From: Nitratireductor sp.
GTDB taxonomy: Bacteria > Pseudomonadota > Alphaproteobacteria > Rhizobiales > Rhizobiaceae
Assembly (NCBI GenBank): GCA_020441735.1
Contig: JAGRLQ010000116.1
Span: 1 to 13,759, forward strand
Direction: 5' to 3'
Length of the DNA: 13,759 nt
The notes beneath the pieces were generated by a model that saw only the letters and a program-made list of their open reading frames with translations, was not told the origin of the DNA and did not search any database. Position 1 is the stretch's first letter, and each line of letters starts with the position of its first letter. Both the position numbers and the translations under genes were made by a program. Positions 1 to 4,574 of the stretch are shown here, piece after piece.

Positions 1-547
1 TGCACTGGTTCTTGTTGGGAACGGCATAGGTAATCGCCTTTGTCCCGCCATCCGGCAGCGGGATCTCCATGTCGATTTTGGCGCCAACGATGTTCAGTTC
101 GGCTTCGCTCTGATCCTCTTTCCAGACATAGGCCCAAGCCTGCCAGCCACTCTCCTGATGGAGCAGCACACGGGTTTCCACGAGATGCAGCCCGTCCGCA
201 CTGTCATCAGGATAGGCGAAGGTCTTGATCAGGGCCGCGCCAACTGGAAAGCGGAACGCCTCTTCTGCGTCATATGCAGCGGGCTTTCCTGCCGGCATGT
301 AGACGAAGCGGCGCTTCTCCGCGAAGTCGGTGAATAGCGGGGTTGCCGGGGCAAAGGGCAACACGCCTTCCGCCGGAACCTGTGCTGCAGCGTCGGTAAA
401 GAAACCGAAGGCCGAAAGCTGCTTTGGTGGCCGCTTGGCAAGAATGGCAGCGTCATCCACCGCTGAGGCAGAGCTTGCCGCCAGCAGGCTGGCAGCAAAC
501 GCCGGGACGGCCGCCCGAATGATTTTCCGGATCGAGCGGACGCTCAT
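1..547 (-). CDS. SO2930-family diheme c-type cytochrome, N-terminal part (cut by window edge)
   Basis: The frame is open from an ATG at 547-545 to the left edge, giving 182 visible codons. Residues 1-29 form an Sec-type signal peptide: a basic start (MSVRSIRKIIRAAV), a hydrophobic Ala/Leu stretch, then a probable cut at SASA. The mature part has blocks I recognise from the SO2930/HNE_0200 family (TIGR03806 as I recall it): TPLFTDFAEKRRFVYMPAG, FPVGAALIKTFAYP, ETRVLLHQESGW, YVWKEDQSEA and AVPNKNQC. In that family the last block runs into the first CxxCH haem site, so the window ends at the first haem cysteine and both haem sites lie outside it. An AGGA ribosome site (555-552) overlaps the stop of the beta-helix gene 7 bp upstream, which indicates one operon with likely translational coupling. 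It is expected to be a periplasmic electron carrier or enzyme. Its substrate and partners are unknown. The family call rests on motif memory, not on a search. Confidence 0.85.
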   Translation of the reverse strand, partial: MSVRSIRKIIRAAVPAFAASLLAASSASAVDDAAILAKRPPKQLSAFGFFTDAAAQVPAEGVLPFAPATPLFTDFAEKRRFVYMPAGKPAAYDAEEAFRFPVGAALIKTFAYPDDSADGLHLVETRVLLHQESGWQAWAYVWKEDQSEAELNIVGAKIDMEIPLPDGGTKAITYAVPNKNQC

Positions 548-554
548 GATATCC

Positions 555-1793
555 TCAGCTGCCGGCTTCCTGCGCCAGCTTGACCGGTGCGGGCTCCGGC
601 AGGCTGCCGGCATGATCGGCGATGTCACGGTTGGGGCTGGAACTCCACGGCAACAGCAGCTGCGAAATCATCTTCAGACTGGCGAAGGTCGTATCCTCCG
701 CTTCCTTGATGTAGACGCGGTTTTCCGCCGACACCCAGCTGAACCACTCGGGAATGCGCGTCACGCCGTCCCAGACGATGTCGGGCACCGGCTCCCCGGT
801 AATGTCGGAAATGGTCTTGCCCACTTCGCCCGTATCGGGAGCGCCACCGCCATCGCCATAGATGTTGTCGTGAATGTAAACCCCGCGTGGCACGAACATG
901 TACTCGTCATCCTCGTAATCCTCGGGATAGGCGGCGATCAGCATGTGCGTCGTGGCGTTGCCTGAAAGCCGGTTGCCGAATACATGCACATTGCGGTTGG
1001 CCATCACCATGATGCCCATGCCCTTCGGCACAATGCCGACAATGTTGCCTTCTGGCGCGAAGTTGGGCGTATCGTTGTCCACCACGTCATTTTCGAAGAC
1101 ACGGATGTCATGGCCGCCCTGCTGCGGCAGGTTGGGCAGATCGAAGATCAGAATGCCGCCGGTATTGTGCGTTGCCGTGTTGCCGTAGACATCGGCGCGG
1201 AACGAGTTTTCGATTTCGATGCCCGCAACATTGTACTCCGCCCGGTTGTTTCGCACGACAATGTCCTGGCTCTGGCCGACATAAATGCCGGCGTCCGATG
1301 CTCCGCGCACCACGGAGTCCTCGATCAGCACGTTCTTTGCGGAGACGGGATAGAGGCCATAGGCACCGTTCTTTTCGTCCGGCCCGTTGGTCCATTCAAC
1401 GCGCAGATTGCGCATGGTGATCTGGTCGCTGTCCTTGGCCTTGATGCCGTCACCCTTCGTGTCCTCGACGGCGAAGTCTTCCAGCACCACCCGGTCGGAG
1501 GTTACCAGCAGCCCTTCGCCGGAGCCCGACTGCTGTTTGAAGGAGAGTACCGTGCGGTCAGGTCCGGCGCCGCGAATGGTAACGCCATCGGCGTCGAGAG
1601 ACAGCCCGTCCGTCAGGTTCCAGCGGCCCGGCTGCAGCAGGATCGTATCGCCTTCTTCTGCCAGGATCAGCGCTTCGGCGAGCTTCTCCGGCCCGCCAAA
1701 GGGCGTCACCGTAATCTCGGCTGCATAGGCAAGGCCCAGGCCTGTTGCCAGGATCAACGGTGCAAGGGCCACCGCTTTCAGGATCGTTTTCAT
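555..1793 (-). CDS. Exported parallel beta-helix repeat protein, partner of the diheme cytochrome
   Basis: This is a 412-residue protein. The frame is open further upstream to 1889, but the ATG at 1793 is chosen because a strong ribosome site (GGGGAGGAG, 1808-1800) lies 6 nt ahead and the protein then begins with a clear signal peptide, MKTILKAVALAPLILATG to about AYA (residue 24). Residues 40-80 are a NosD/CASH-like opening (EKLAEALILAEEGDTILLQPG). Residues 90-285 hold stacked beta-helix turns with the usual asparagine and glycine ladder (GDGIKAKDSDQITMRNL, SDAGIYVGQSQDIVVRNN, AGIEIENSFRADVYGN, TGGILIFDLP). The acidic C-terminal part contains EDYEDDEY. This matches TIGR03805 as I remember it, a family regularly found beside or fused to the SO2930-type cytochrome and of unknown function. 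I see no cysteine and no haem site. It probably acts in the periplasm with the cytochrome. A carbohydrate or polymer ligand is possible for this fold but unproven. Confidence 0.88.
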   Translation of the reverse strand: MKTILKAVALAPLILATGLGLAYAAEITVTPFGGPEKLAEALILAEEGDTILLQPGRWNLTDGLSLDADGVTIRGAGPDRTVLSFKQQSGSGEGLLVTSDRVVLEDFAVEDTKGDGIKAKDSDQITMRNLRVEWTNGPDEKNGAYGLYPVSAKNVLIEDSVVRGASDAGIYVGQSQDIVVRNNRAEYNVAGIEIENSFRADVYGNTATHNTGGILIFDLPNLPQQGGHDIRVFENDVVDNDTPNFAPEGNIVGIVPKGMGIMVMANRNVHVFGNRLSGNATTHMLIAAYPEDYEDDEYMFVPRGVYIHDNIYGDGGGAPDTGEVGKTISDITGEPVPDIVWDGVTRIPEWFSWVSAENRVYIKEAEDTTFASLKMISQLLLPWSSSPNRDIADHAGSLPEPAPVKLAQEAGS

Positions 1794-1860
1794 CCGGTAC
1801 TCCTCCCCGTGATAACCGCCCGTGAAAACCGGATAAGAAACCCGGTCGTCCATTCGGAGC

Positions 1861-1889
1861 AAAATGCCGGGCAGCACTGGCCTTGTCAA
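1861..1889 (-). promoter_or_regulatory. Candidate sigma70-type promoter of the beta-helix/cytochrome operon
   Basis: On the minus strand a perfect -35 hexamer TTGACA (1889-1884) is followed after 17 nt by CATTTT (1866-1861), a weak -10 with three of six matches. The predicted start lies about 60 nt ahead of the chosen ATG at 1793. The palindrome at 1891-1913 abuts the -35 element, where a TetR-type repressor could block polymerase. The -35 is clear and the -10 is not, so confidence is low. Confidence 0.35.
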
Positions 1890-1890
1890 T

Positions 1891-1913
1891 AAAAATGAAA
1901 TAGTTTCACTTTT
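1891..1913. promoter_or_regulatory. Palindromic operator candidate for the divergent TetR regulator
   Basis: An inverted repeat is centred at 1902. The inner arms TGAAA (1896-1900) and TTTCA (1904-1908) are perfect around a 3-nt spacer TAG. Beyond one mismatch (1895/1909), four more A/T pairs extend each arm (1891-1894 with 1910-1913). It lies in the divergent gap between the beta-helix operon and the TetR gene and touches the -35 of the former. TetR-family regulators commonly bind such palindromes beside their own gene and control both directions. The AT-rich outer arms carry less information than the inner ones. Confidence 0.5.
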
Positions 1914-1955
1914 TATGAGGCGGCAGATGTCGGGATTGATACAGGCAGGGACAGC

Positions 1956-2594
1956 GTGACGACGGCGGAAAAATCGCCCACGGAAAAGGCTTCGCCGGTA
2001 CAGCGCCGGGCCTACAAAACCCGCGCTTCACTGCTGGAGGCCGTGGAGACCGTGGTTGCCAGACAGGGTGCCGCAGCGGTGACAACTACGGCGATTGCTG
2101 CCTATGCCGGCGTCTCCGTGGGAACGCTTTACCGCTACTACAATGATCGCGACGAACTGCTTCTGGCGGCGTATGACGCCACGGTGGAGCGGATCGTTGC
2201 CGATTGCAGCCAGGCCCTGTCGGCACTGCCGGAAGACCTAGCCGCTGAAGATGCCGCCCGTGCGCTGCTGACGGTTTATCTCGATGCGGCGGAAGCCATC
2301 CCCGCCCATGCCGGCCTGCTGAAAGCGATGCGCGCCATCCGCACCATCGAGGCAGATCAGACGGGTGCCGCCGGGACGGTGGTTGTCGAAAGCATATTTG
2401 CACCGTTCTTCAACAAATACGCACCGCAAACCTTGGCGGAGCCGGAGCGCCTACATTTCATGGCGGTGCTGATTGGCAGTCTGGTCGACCTTTATCTTCT
2501 CGCACCGGGCACCGGCGAGGAACGGGCTGCCATGCGCCGCGAAGTCGAAGCCCATTTGCTGCTGGCGCTGGAGCGGATGAACGGGCAAGGCTAG
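1956..2594 (+). CDS. TetR/AcrR-family transcriptional regulator
   Basis: This is a 212-residue protein with a GTG start. The ribosome site CAGGG(A) at 1946-1951 lies 5 nt ahead. The first 16 residues are a polar tail. Residues 19-70 form the TetR DNA-binding domain, with the helix-turn-helix at about 43-62 (TTTAIAAYAGVSVGTLYRYY) followed by the usual NDRDELLLAAYD. The rest is the helical ligand and dimer domain, whose effector cannot be read from sequence. Length is normal for the family. The gene is divergent from the beta-helix/cytochrome operon with a palindromic operator candidate between them, so local repression of that operon, and of itself, is the simplest inference. It ends inside a hairpin shared with the convergent ppk2 gene. 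Confidence 0.9.
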   Translation: MTTAEKSPTEKASPVQRRAYKTRASLLEAVETVVARQGAAAVTTTAIAAYAGVSVGTLYRYYNDRDELLLAAYDATVERIVADCSQALSALPEDLAAEDAARALLTVYLDAAEAIPAHAGLLKAMRAIRTIEADQTGAAGTVVVESIFAPFFNKYAPQTLAEPERLHFMAVLIGSLVDLYLLAPGTGEERAAMRREVEAHLLLALERMNGQG

Positions 2595-2610
2595 CCTGCG
2601 AGGCAGCCTT
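2587..2610. terminator. Hairpin spanning both convergent stop codons (tetR / ppk2)
   Basis: The arms AAGGCT (2587-2592) and AGCCTT (2605-2610) pair perfectly. Inside them GCCT (2594-2597) pairs with AGGC (2601-2604) around a GCG loop, with one bulged A (2593). That gives about 10 base pairs overlapping the TAG of the TetR gene (2592-2594) and the TAA of ppk2 (2611-2609). Neither side has a long T tract, so it may act as a weak bidirectional terminator or as a 3'-end stabiliser. Confidence 0.5.
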
Positions 2611-3472
2611 ACGGCCTGCCGATGATCTTGCGGTCGATCCTGCCGATCTTCGCTTCATCCTTGCCCGCATAGGGCAGGGCACGAAGGATGGTGCGGATCA
2701 CGTTGATCCTTGCCCGCCGCTTGTCATTGGAGCGGACCACGGTCCACGGCGCGTGCCTTGTATGCGTTGCTGCAAACATCGTGTCGCGGGCAGCCGCATA
2801 ATCATCCCACTTGGTCAGCGCCTTGATGTCGATGGGCGACAGCTTCCAGACTTTCACCGGGTCGTGGCGGCGGTCGTGAAAGCGCTTGAGCTGCATCTCC
2901 TGACCGATGGTCAGCCAGAACTTGAAGAAGTGGATGCCGTCGCGGGTGATCATCCGCTCGAAGTCCGGCGTCTCATCAAGGAACTTCTCGTGCTGCTCCG
3001 GCGTGCAGAAGCCCATCACCGGTTCGACGCCGGCCCGGTTGTACCACGAGCGGTCGAACAGAACCATTTCACCCTTGGTCGGGAAATGATCCACATAGCG
3101 CTGATAATACCATTGCCCCTGCTCGACATCGGACGGCTTGGAGAGCGCCACGGCCCGCACCTTGCGCGGATTGAGGTTTTCGCGGATGGCGCCGATCGTC
3201 CCGCCCTTGCCGGCGGCATCCCGTCCCTCGAACAAGGCGATGACCCGTTCGCCGCTTTCCTGAAGCCAGTACAGCACCTTGACGAGCTCGGCCTGCAGGT
3301 CTTGCAGTGCCTTGTCATACAGCTTGCGCTTCAGCTTGTCCTTGTAGGGATAGCCGTCGCTGGCAAAGGTGTTGTCTTCGACCCAGCTGGGCAGAACCGG
3401 ATTGTCGAGATCAAAGCGCCGCCGCTTGCCGTCGATGTTGAGTGTTACGATGGGGGCGTCAGGTATGTTCAA
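2609..3472 (-). CDS. ppk2: Polyphosphate kinase 2 (class I, single domain)
   Basis: This 287-residue protein catalyses reversible transfer of phosphate between polyphosphate and nucleoside di/triphosphates in the cytoplasm. The Walker A motif GRDAAGKGG is at residues 83-91, the Walker B/lid signature FDRSWYNR at 139-146, and further PPK2 blocks are NPRKVRAVAL, QGQWYYQRYVDHFP, HFFKFWLTI and RHDPVKVWKLSPID. Length fits one-domain class I enzymes. The start codon is TTG (3472-3470): the ribosome site GGGAG lies about 9-10 nt upstream, and the next in-frame ATG would fall far inside the kinase fold at residue 136. It lies 36 bp behind gcrA on the same strand, so at least partial co-transcription is likely. 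It converges with the TetR gene. Whether it favours ATP or GTP synthesis cannot be read from the sequence. Confidence 0.95.
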   Translation of the reverse strand: MNIPDAPIVTLNIDGKRRRFDLDNPVLPSWVEDNTFASDGYPYKDKLKRKLYDKALQDLQAELVKVLYWLQESGERVIALFEGRDAAGKGGTIGAIRENLNPRKVRAVALSKPSDVEQGQWYYQRYVDHFPTKGEMVLFDRSWYNRAGVEPVMGFCTPEQHEKFLDETPDFERMITRDGIHFFKFWLTIGQEMQLKRFHDRRHDPVKVWKLSPIDIKALTKWDDYAAARDTMFAATHTRHAPWTVVRSNDKRRARINVIRTILRALPYAGKDEAKIGRIDRKIIGRP

Positions 3473-3508
3473 TCAGGAACTCTCCCGGCCTGCTTTCAGG
3501 TTCATGGC

Positions 3509-4045
3509 CTAGAATGCGTTGAACCCGGATGCGGAAGGCAGTTGTTTAGGCGTATTGGCCCGGTTGCCCGACCTCTGGCGCCGCTCGGCAGCAGGCTGAT
3601 AGGCGAGCCGGCAATGGTACTCGCAATAAGGATCGCCATCGCGCACCTTCACGCCACAGAAGCCGAAGTCGGATTCCTGCGGATCGCCGACCGGAAACTT
3701 GCAGGTCAGTTCGGTAAGCTGCAGCAGGTCCAGCATCAGCATGTCCGGTTTTTCGATGTCCGGCAGTTCGGTCACCGGGCGCGGGCTCACCGTTCCGGCG
3801 GCGCCATTCTTCGCACTGCCGGCCGACTTGGGCTTCGTCCCACCGCTCGCCCTGGGCGTGGTGGGTTTGCGGCGAGGCGCGCCGGCTGCGGTACCCTTGT
3901 TGCGTCCGGACAGGCCAAGGCGGTGAATCTTGCCGATCACCGCATTGCGCGTGACGCCGCCAAGTTCCGCTGCGATCTGGCTGGCGCTCAACCCTTCGGT
4001 CCAGAGCTTCCGCAACAGATCGACCCGTTCATCTGTCCATGACAT
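3509..4045 (-). CDS. gcrA: GcrA cell-cycle regulator
   Basis: This 178-residue protein is a sigma70-associated transcription factor that in Caulobacter drives S-phase genes from promoters with methylated GANTC sites. Residues 1-47 form the DNA-binding domain beginning MSWTDERVDLLRKLWTEGLSASQ and ending GGVTRNAVIGKIHRLGLSGR. A basic, Pro/Ala/Gly-rich linker (48-95) follows. The C-terminal sigma-binding domain (about 96-152) has the conserved cysteines in LTCKFPVGDP, FGFCG and YCEYHC. An ATG 12 codons further upstream (4081) is possible, but the family begins at MSWT, and AGGA lies about 10 nt ahead of 4045. The tail after residue 152 is low-complexity and poorly conserved. ppk2 follows on the same strand. 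Its control region (4046-4330) is rich in GANTC sites and includes DnaA boxes. Confidence 0.95.
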   Translation of the reverse strand: MSWTDERVDLLRKLWTEGLSASQIAAELGGVTRNAVIGKIHRLGLSGRNKGTAAGAPRRKPTTPRASGGTKPKSAGSAKNGAAGTVSPRPVTELPDIEKPDMLMLDLLQLTELTCKFPVGDPQESDFGFCGVKVRDGDPYCEYHCRLAYQPAAERRQRSGNRANTPKQLPSASGFNAF

Positions 4046-4166
4046 GGTTGAAAATTCCTGTTTTTTGCCGCAATCAGACATCGCAACGCCGGTTACACCC
4101 GGCGCTAACCGATACCCTCCGAATTCTTATTTTCCCGGGTGCCCACATCTCCCTGGGACGCTGAAA

Positions 4167-4196
4167 ATCCTAGCGTAGGGCTTGACTCGGTGACAA
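4167..4196 (-). promoter_or_regulatory. gcrA promoter with GANTC methylation site in the spacer
   Basis: On the minus strand TTGTCA (4196-4191) and TAGGAT (4172-4167) form a sigma70-type promoter with an 18-nt spacer. The site GAGTC/GACTC (4184-4188) lies inside that spacer. In Caulobacter, GcrA acts with sigma70 at promoters carrying GANTC between or near the -10 and -35, so this arrangement suggests autoregulation and sensitivity to the replication-dependent methylation state. The 5' leader would be about 115 nt. Confidence 0.5.
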
Positions 4197-4214
4197 GTCG
4201 AAGGGGTGCAATAA

Positions 4215-4287
4215 GAATCGATTTTTCACTTTATCCCCACATTCAGGAATCGGATTTCATAATCCTGTGGAAAGCAGAATCGGATTT
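4215..4287 (+). repeat. Three spaced direct repeats centred on GANTC
   Basis: GAATCGATTTTTC begins at 4215, GAATCGGATTTC at 4247 and GAATCGGATTTG at 4277. The second and third share the 11-mer GAATCGGATTT exactly, and the first differs by loss of one G. The spacings of 32 and 30 bp are close to three helical turns, which puts the copies on one face of the DNA. Each contains a CcrM-type GANTC site. They lie 19-90 bp upstream of the gcrA -35 and about 110-180 bp upstream of the argD -35. Confidence 0.55.
4231..4239 (+). promoter_or_regulatory. Near-consensus DnaA box
   Basis: TTATCCCCA differs from the consensus TTATCCACA at one position. It lies about 35 bp upstream of the gcrA -35, between the first and second GANTC repeats. 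In Caulobacter DnaA activates gcrA transcription, so this placement is plausible for an activator site. A weaker match (TGTGGAAAG, two mismatches) is at 4266-4274. Confidence 0.4.
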
Positions 4288-4317
4288 GCGGTTTGACTTG
4301 TGCCGTTACGGAACTTT

Positions 4318-4326
4318 TGTGGATAA
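4318..4326 (-). promoter_or_regulatory. Perfect DnaA box
   Basis: TGTGGATAA on the plus strand is the exact complement of the consensus TTATCCACA. It lies 122 bp upstream of the gcrA -35 and 68 bp upstream of the argD -35. A perfect 9-mer is uncommon by chance in GC-rich DNA, and the context (gcrA control region) agrees with known DnaA control of gcrA in Caulobacter. Confidence 0.55.
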
Positions 4327-4370
4327 GCACTGCCCTTTCGGCAACCGCCGGCGTCCGCCGGAAGCCGGGT

Positions 4371-4386
4371 CGATCCGTCAGGATCG
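4371..4386. repeat. Perfect inverted repeat just upstream of the argD promoter
   Basis: CGATCC (4371-4376) and GGATCG (4381-4386) are perfect 6-bp arms around GTCA. The repeat ends 7 bp before the argD -35, so it could be an operator or a hairpin in read-through RNA. A second small hairpin, CCGGC/GCCGG, is at 4348-4352 and 4357-4361. Confidence 0.35.
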
Positions 4387-4393
4387 GGATTAT

Positions 4394-4424
4394 TTGACAA
4401 TTTTCACAACCAGCGCGATATAGA
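4394..4424 (+). promoter_or_regulatory. Candidate argD promoter
   Basis: A perfect -35 TTGACA (4394-4399) is followed by TATAGA (4419-4424), a four-of-six -10 with a 19-nt spacer. A less good GATATA at 4417 would give 17 nt. Transcription would start near 4431 and give a leader of about 144 nt before the argD ATG. Confidence 0.5.
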
Positions 4425-4439
4425 GCCACAGAAAAGTGC

Positions 4440-4461
4440 AGCTCGCCCGGTTGGGCGGGCT
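4440..4461 (+). other. GC-rich hairpin at the 5' end of the argD leader
   Basis: AGCTCGCCC (4440-4448) pairs with GGGCGGGCT (4453-4461) around a GGTT tetraloop. This gives nine pairs including one G-U, followed by the T-rich TGTTTGCTTT (4461-4470). By shape it could be an intrinsic terminator. Placed about 10 nt into the predicted argD transcript, it could instead be a 5' stabiliser or an early pause or termination site. Confidence 0.5.
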
Positions 4462-4483
4462 GTTTGCTTTCGAGGGCAGCTTC

Positions 4484-4519
4484 ATGTCTCGACGCAGGCT
4501 GAAGTCGCAACGATTTTGA
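4484..4519 (+). CDS. Candidate arginine leader peptide upstream of argD (11 aa)
   Basis: The short frame reads MSRRRLKSQRF and stops at TGA (4517-4519). GAGGG (4472-4476) lies 7 nt before the ATG, a better ribosome site than many real genes here have. Four of eleven residues are arginine: three in a row (CGA CGC AGG, 4490-4498) and one at CGA (4511-4513). CGA and AGG look uncommon in the neighbouring genes, which favour CGC. It sits between the argD promoter and argD in the first gene pair of an arginine-biosynthesis operon. Amino-acid leader peptides with runs of the cognate codon control trp, his, leu and ilv operons by ribosome stalling, and this one has the form expected for arginine. Chance occurrence cannot be excluded without comparing related genomes. 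Confidence 0.55.
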   Translation: MSRRRLKSQRF

Positions 4520-4554
4520 CCTCCAGGTTGCAAAACCGGCAATCCGGGGGTTTT
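4514..4554 (+). promoter_or_regulatory. Alternative hairpins in the argD leader (candidate attenuator)
   Basis: Two structures compete for the segment at 4532-4535. In one, TTTTG (4514-4518, overlapping the leader-peptide stop) pairs with CAAAA (4531-4535), helped by ACC (4519-4521) with GGT (4526-4528). In the other, AAAACC (4532-4537) pairs with GGTTTT (4549-4554), or CCGG (4536-4539) pairs with CCGG (4544-4547) followed by GGG and four T. A ribosome stalled on the Arg codons (4490-4498) would leave the first hairpin free to form and block the second. A ribosome reaching the stop would do the reverse. CTCC (4521-4524) could also pair with the argD ribosome site GGAG (4564-4567). The terminator is weak, so a translational mode is possible. 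Confidence 0.4.
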
Positions 4555-4574
4555 ACAAGTTCCGGAGCACTCAG

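Larger units (their letters stand above)
4046..4574. other. 529-bp intergenic control region between gcrA and argD
   Basis: This is the longest stretch of the window without a conventional gene. From left to right it holds the gcrA 5' leader, a gcrA promoter with a GANTC site in its spacer (4167-4196), three spaced GANTC-containing repeats (4215-4287), a near-perfect and a perfect DnaA box (4231-4239, 4318-4326), small inverted repeats (4348-4361, 4371-4386), the argD promoter (4394-4424) and a structured argD leader with a short Arg-rich ORF. I find no tRNA. The 94-codon frame at 4139-4423 has no recognisable protein features. Confidence 0.7.

Noticed and set aside
1794..1889. N-terminal extension of the beta-helix protein to an upstream start at 1889
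   Set aside because: It would bury the signal peptide behind 32 residues, and the extension holds the strong ribosome site and part of the promoter.
984..1892. 302-codon plus-strand open frame opposite the beta-helix gene
   Set aside because: Antisense shadow. The minus-strand frame has a signal peptide, a strong ribosome site and beta-helix repeats.
2753..4042. 429-codon plus-strand open frame opposite ppk2 and gcrA
   Set aside because: It runs across two well-supported minus-strand genes and the gap between them, so it is a composition artefact.
3509..4081. gcrA start at the upstream ATG (4081)
   Set aside because: GcrA proteins begin at MSWT. The 12 extra residues have no family counterpart.
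4139..4423. 94-codon plus-strand frame in the gcrA-argD gap
   Set aside because: No domain, mixed codon use, no convincing ribosome site, and it overlaps the gcrA promoter, the GANTC repeats and the DnaA boxes.
4184..4424. Possible replication origin (DnaA boxes plus GANTC sites)
   Set aside because: Only one perfect and one near-perfect DnaA box, no clear AT-rich unwinding stretch, and no origin-linked genes such as hemE, dnaA or parAB nearby. Control of gcrA explains the same sites.
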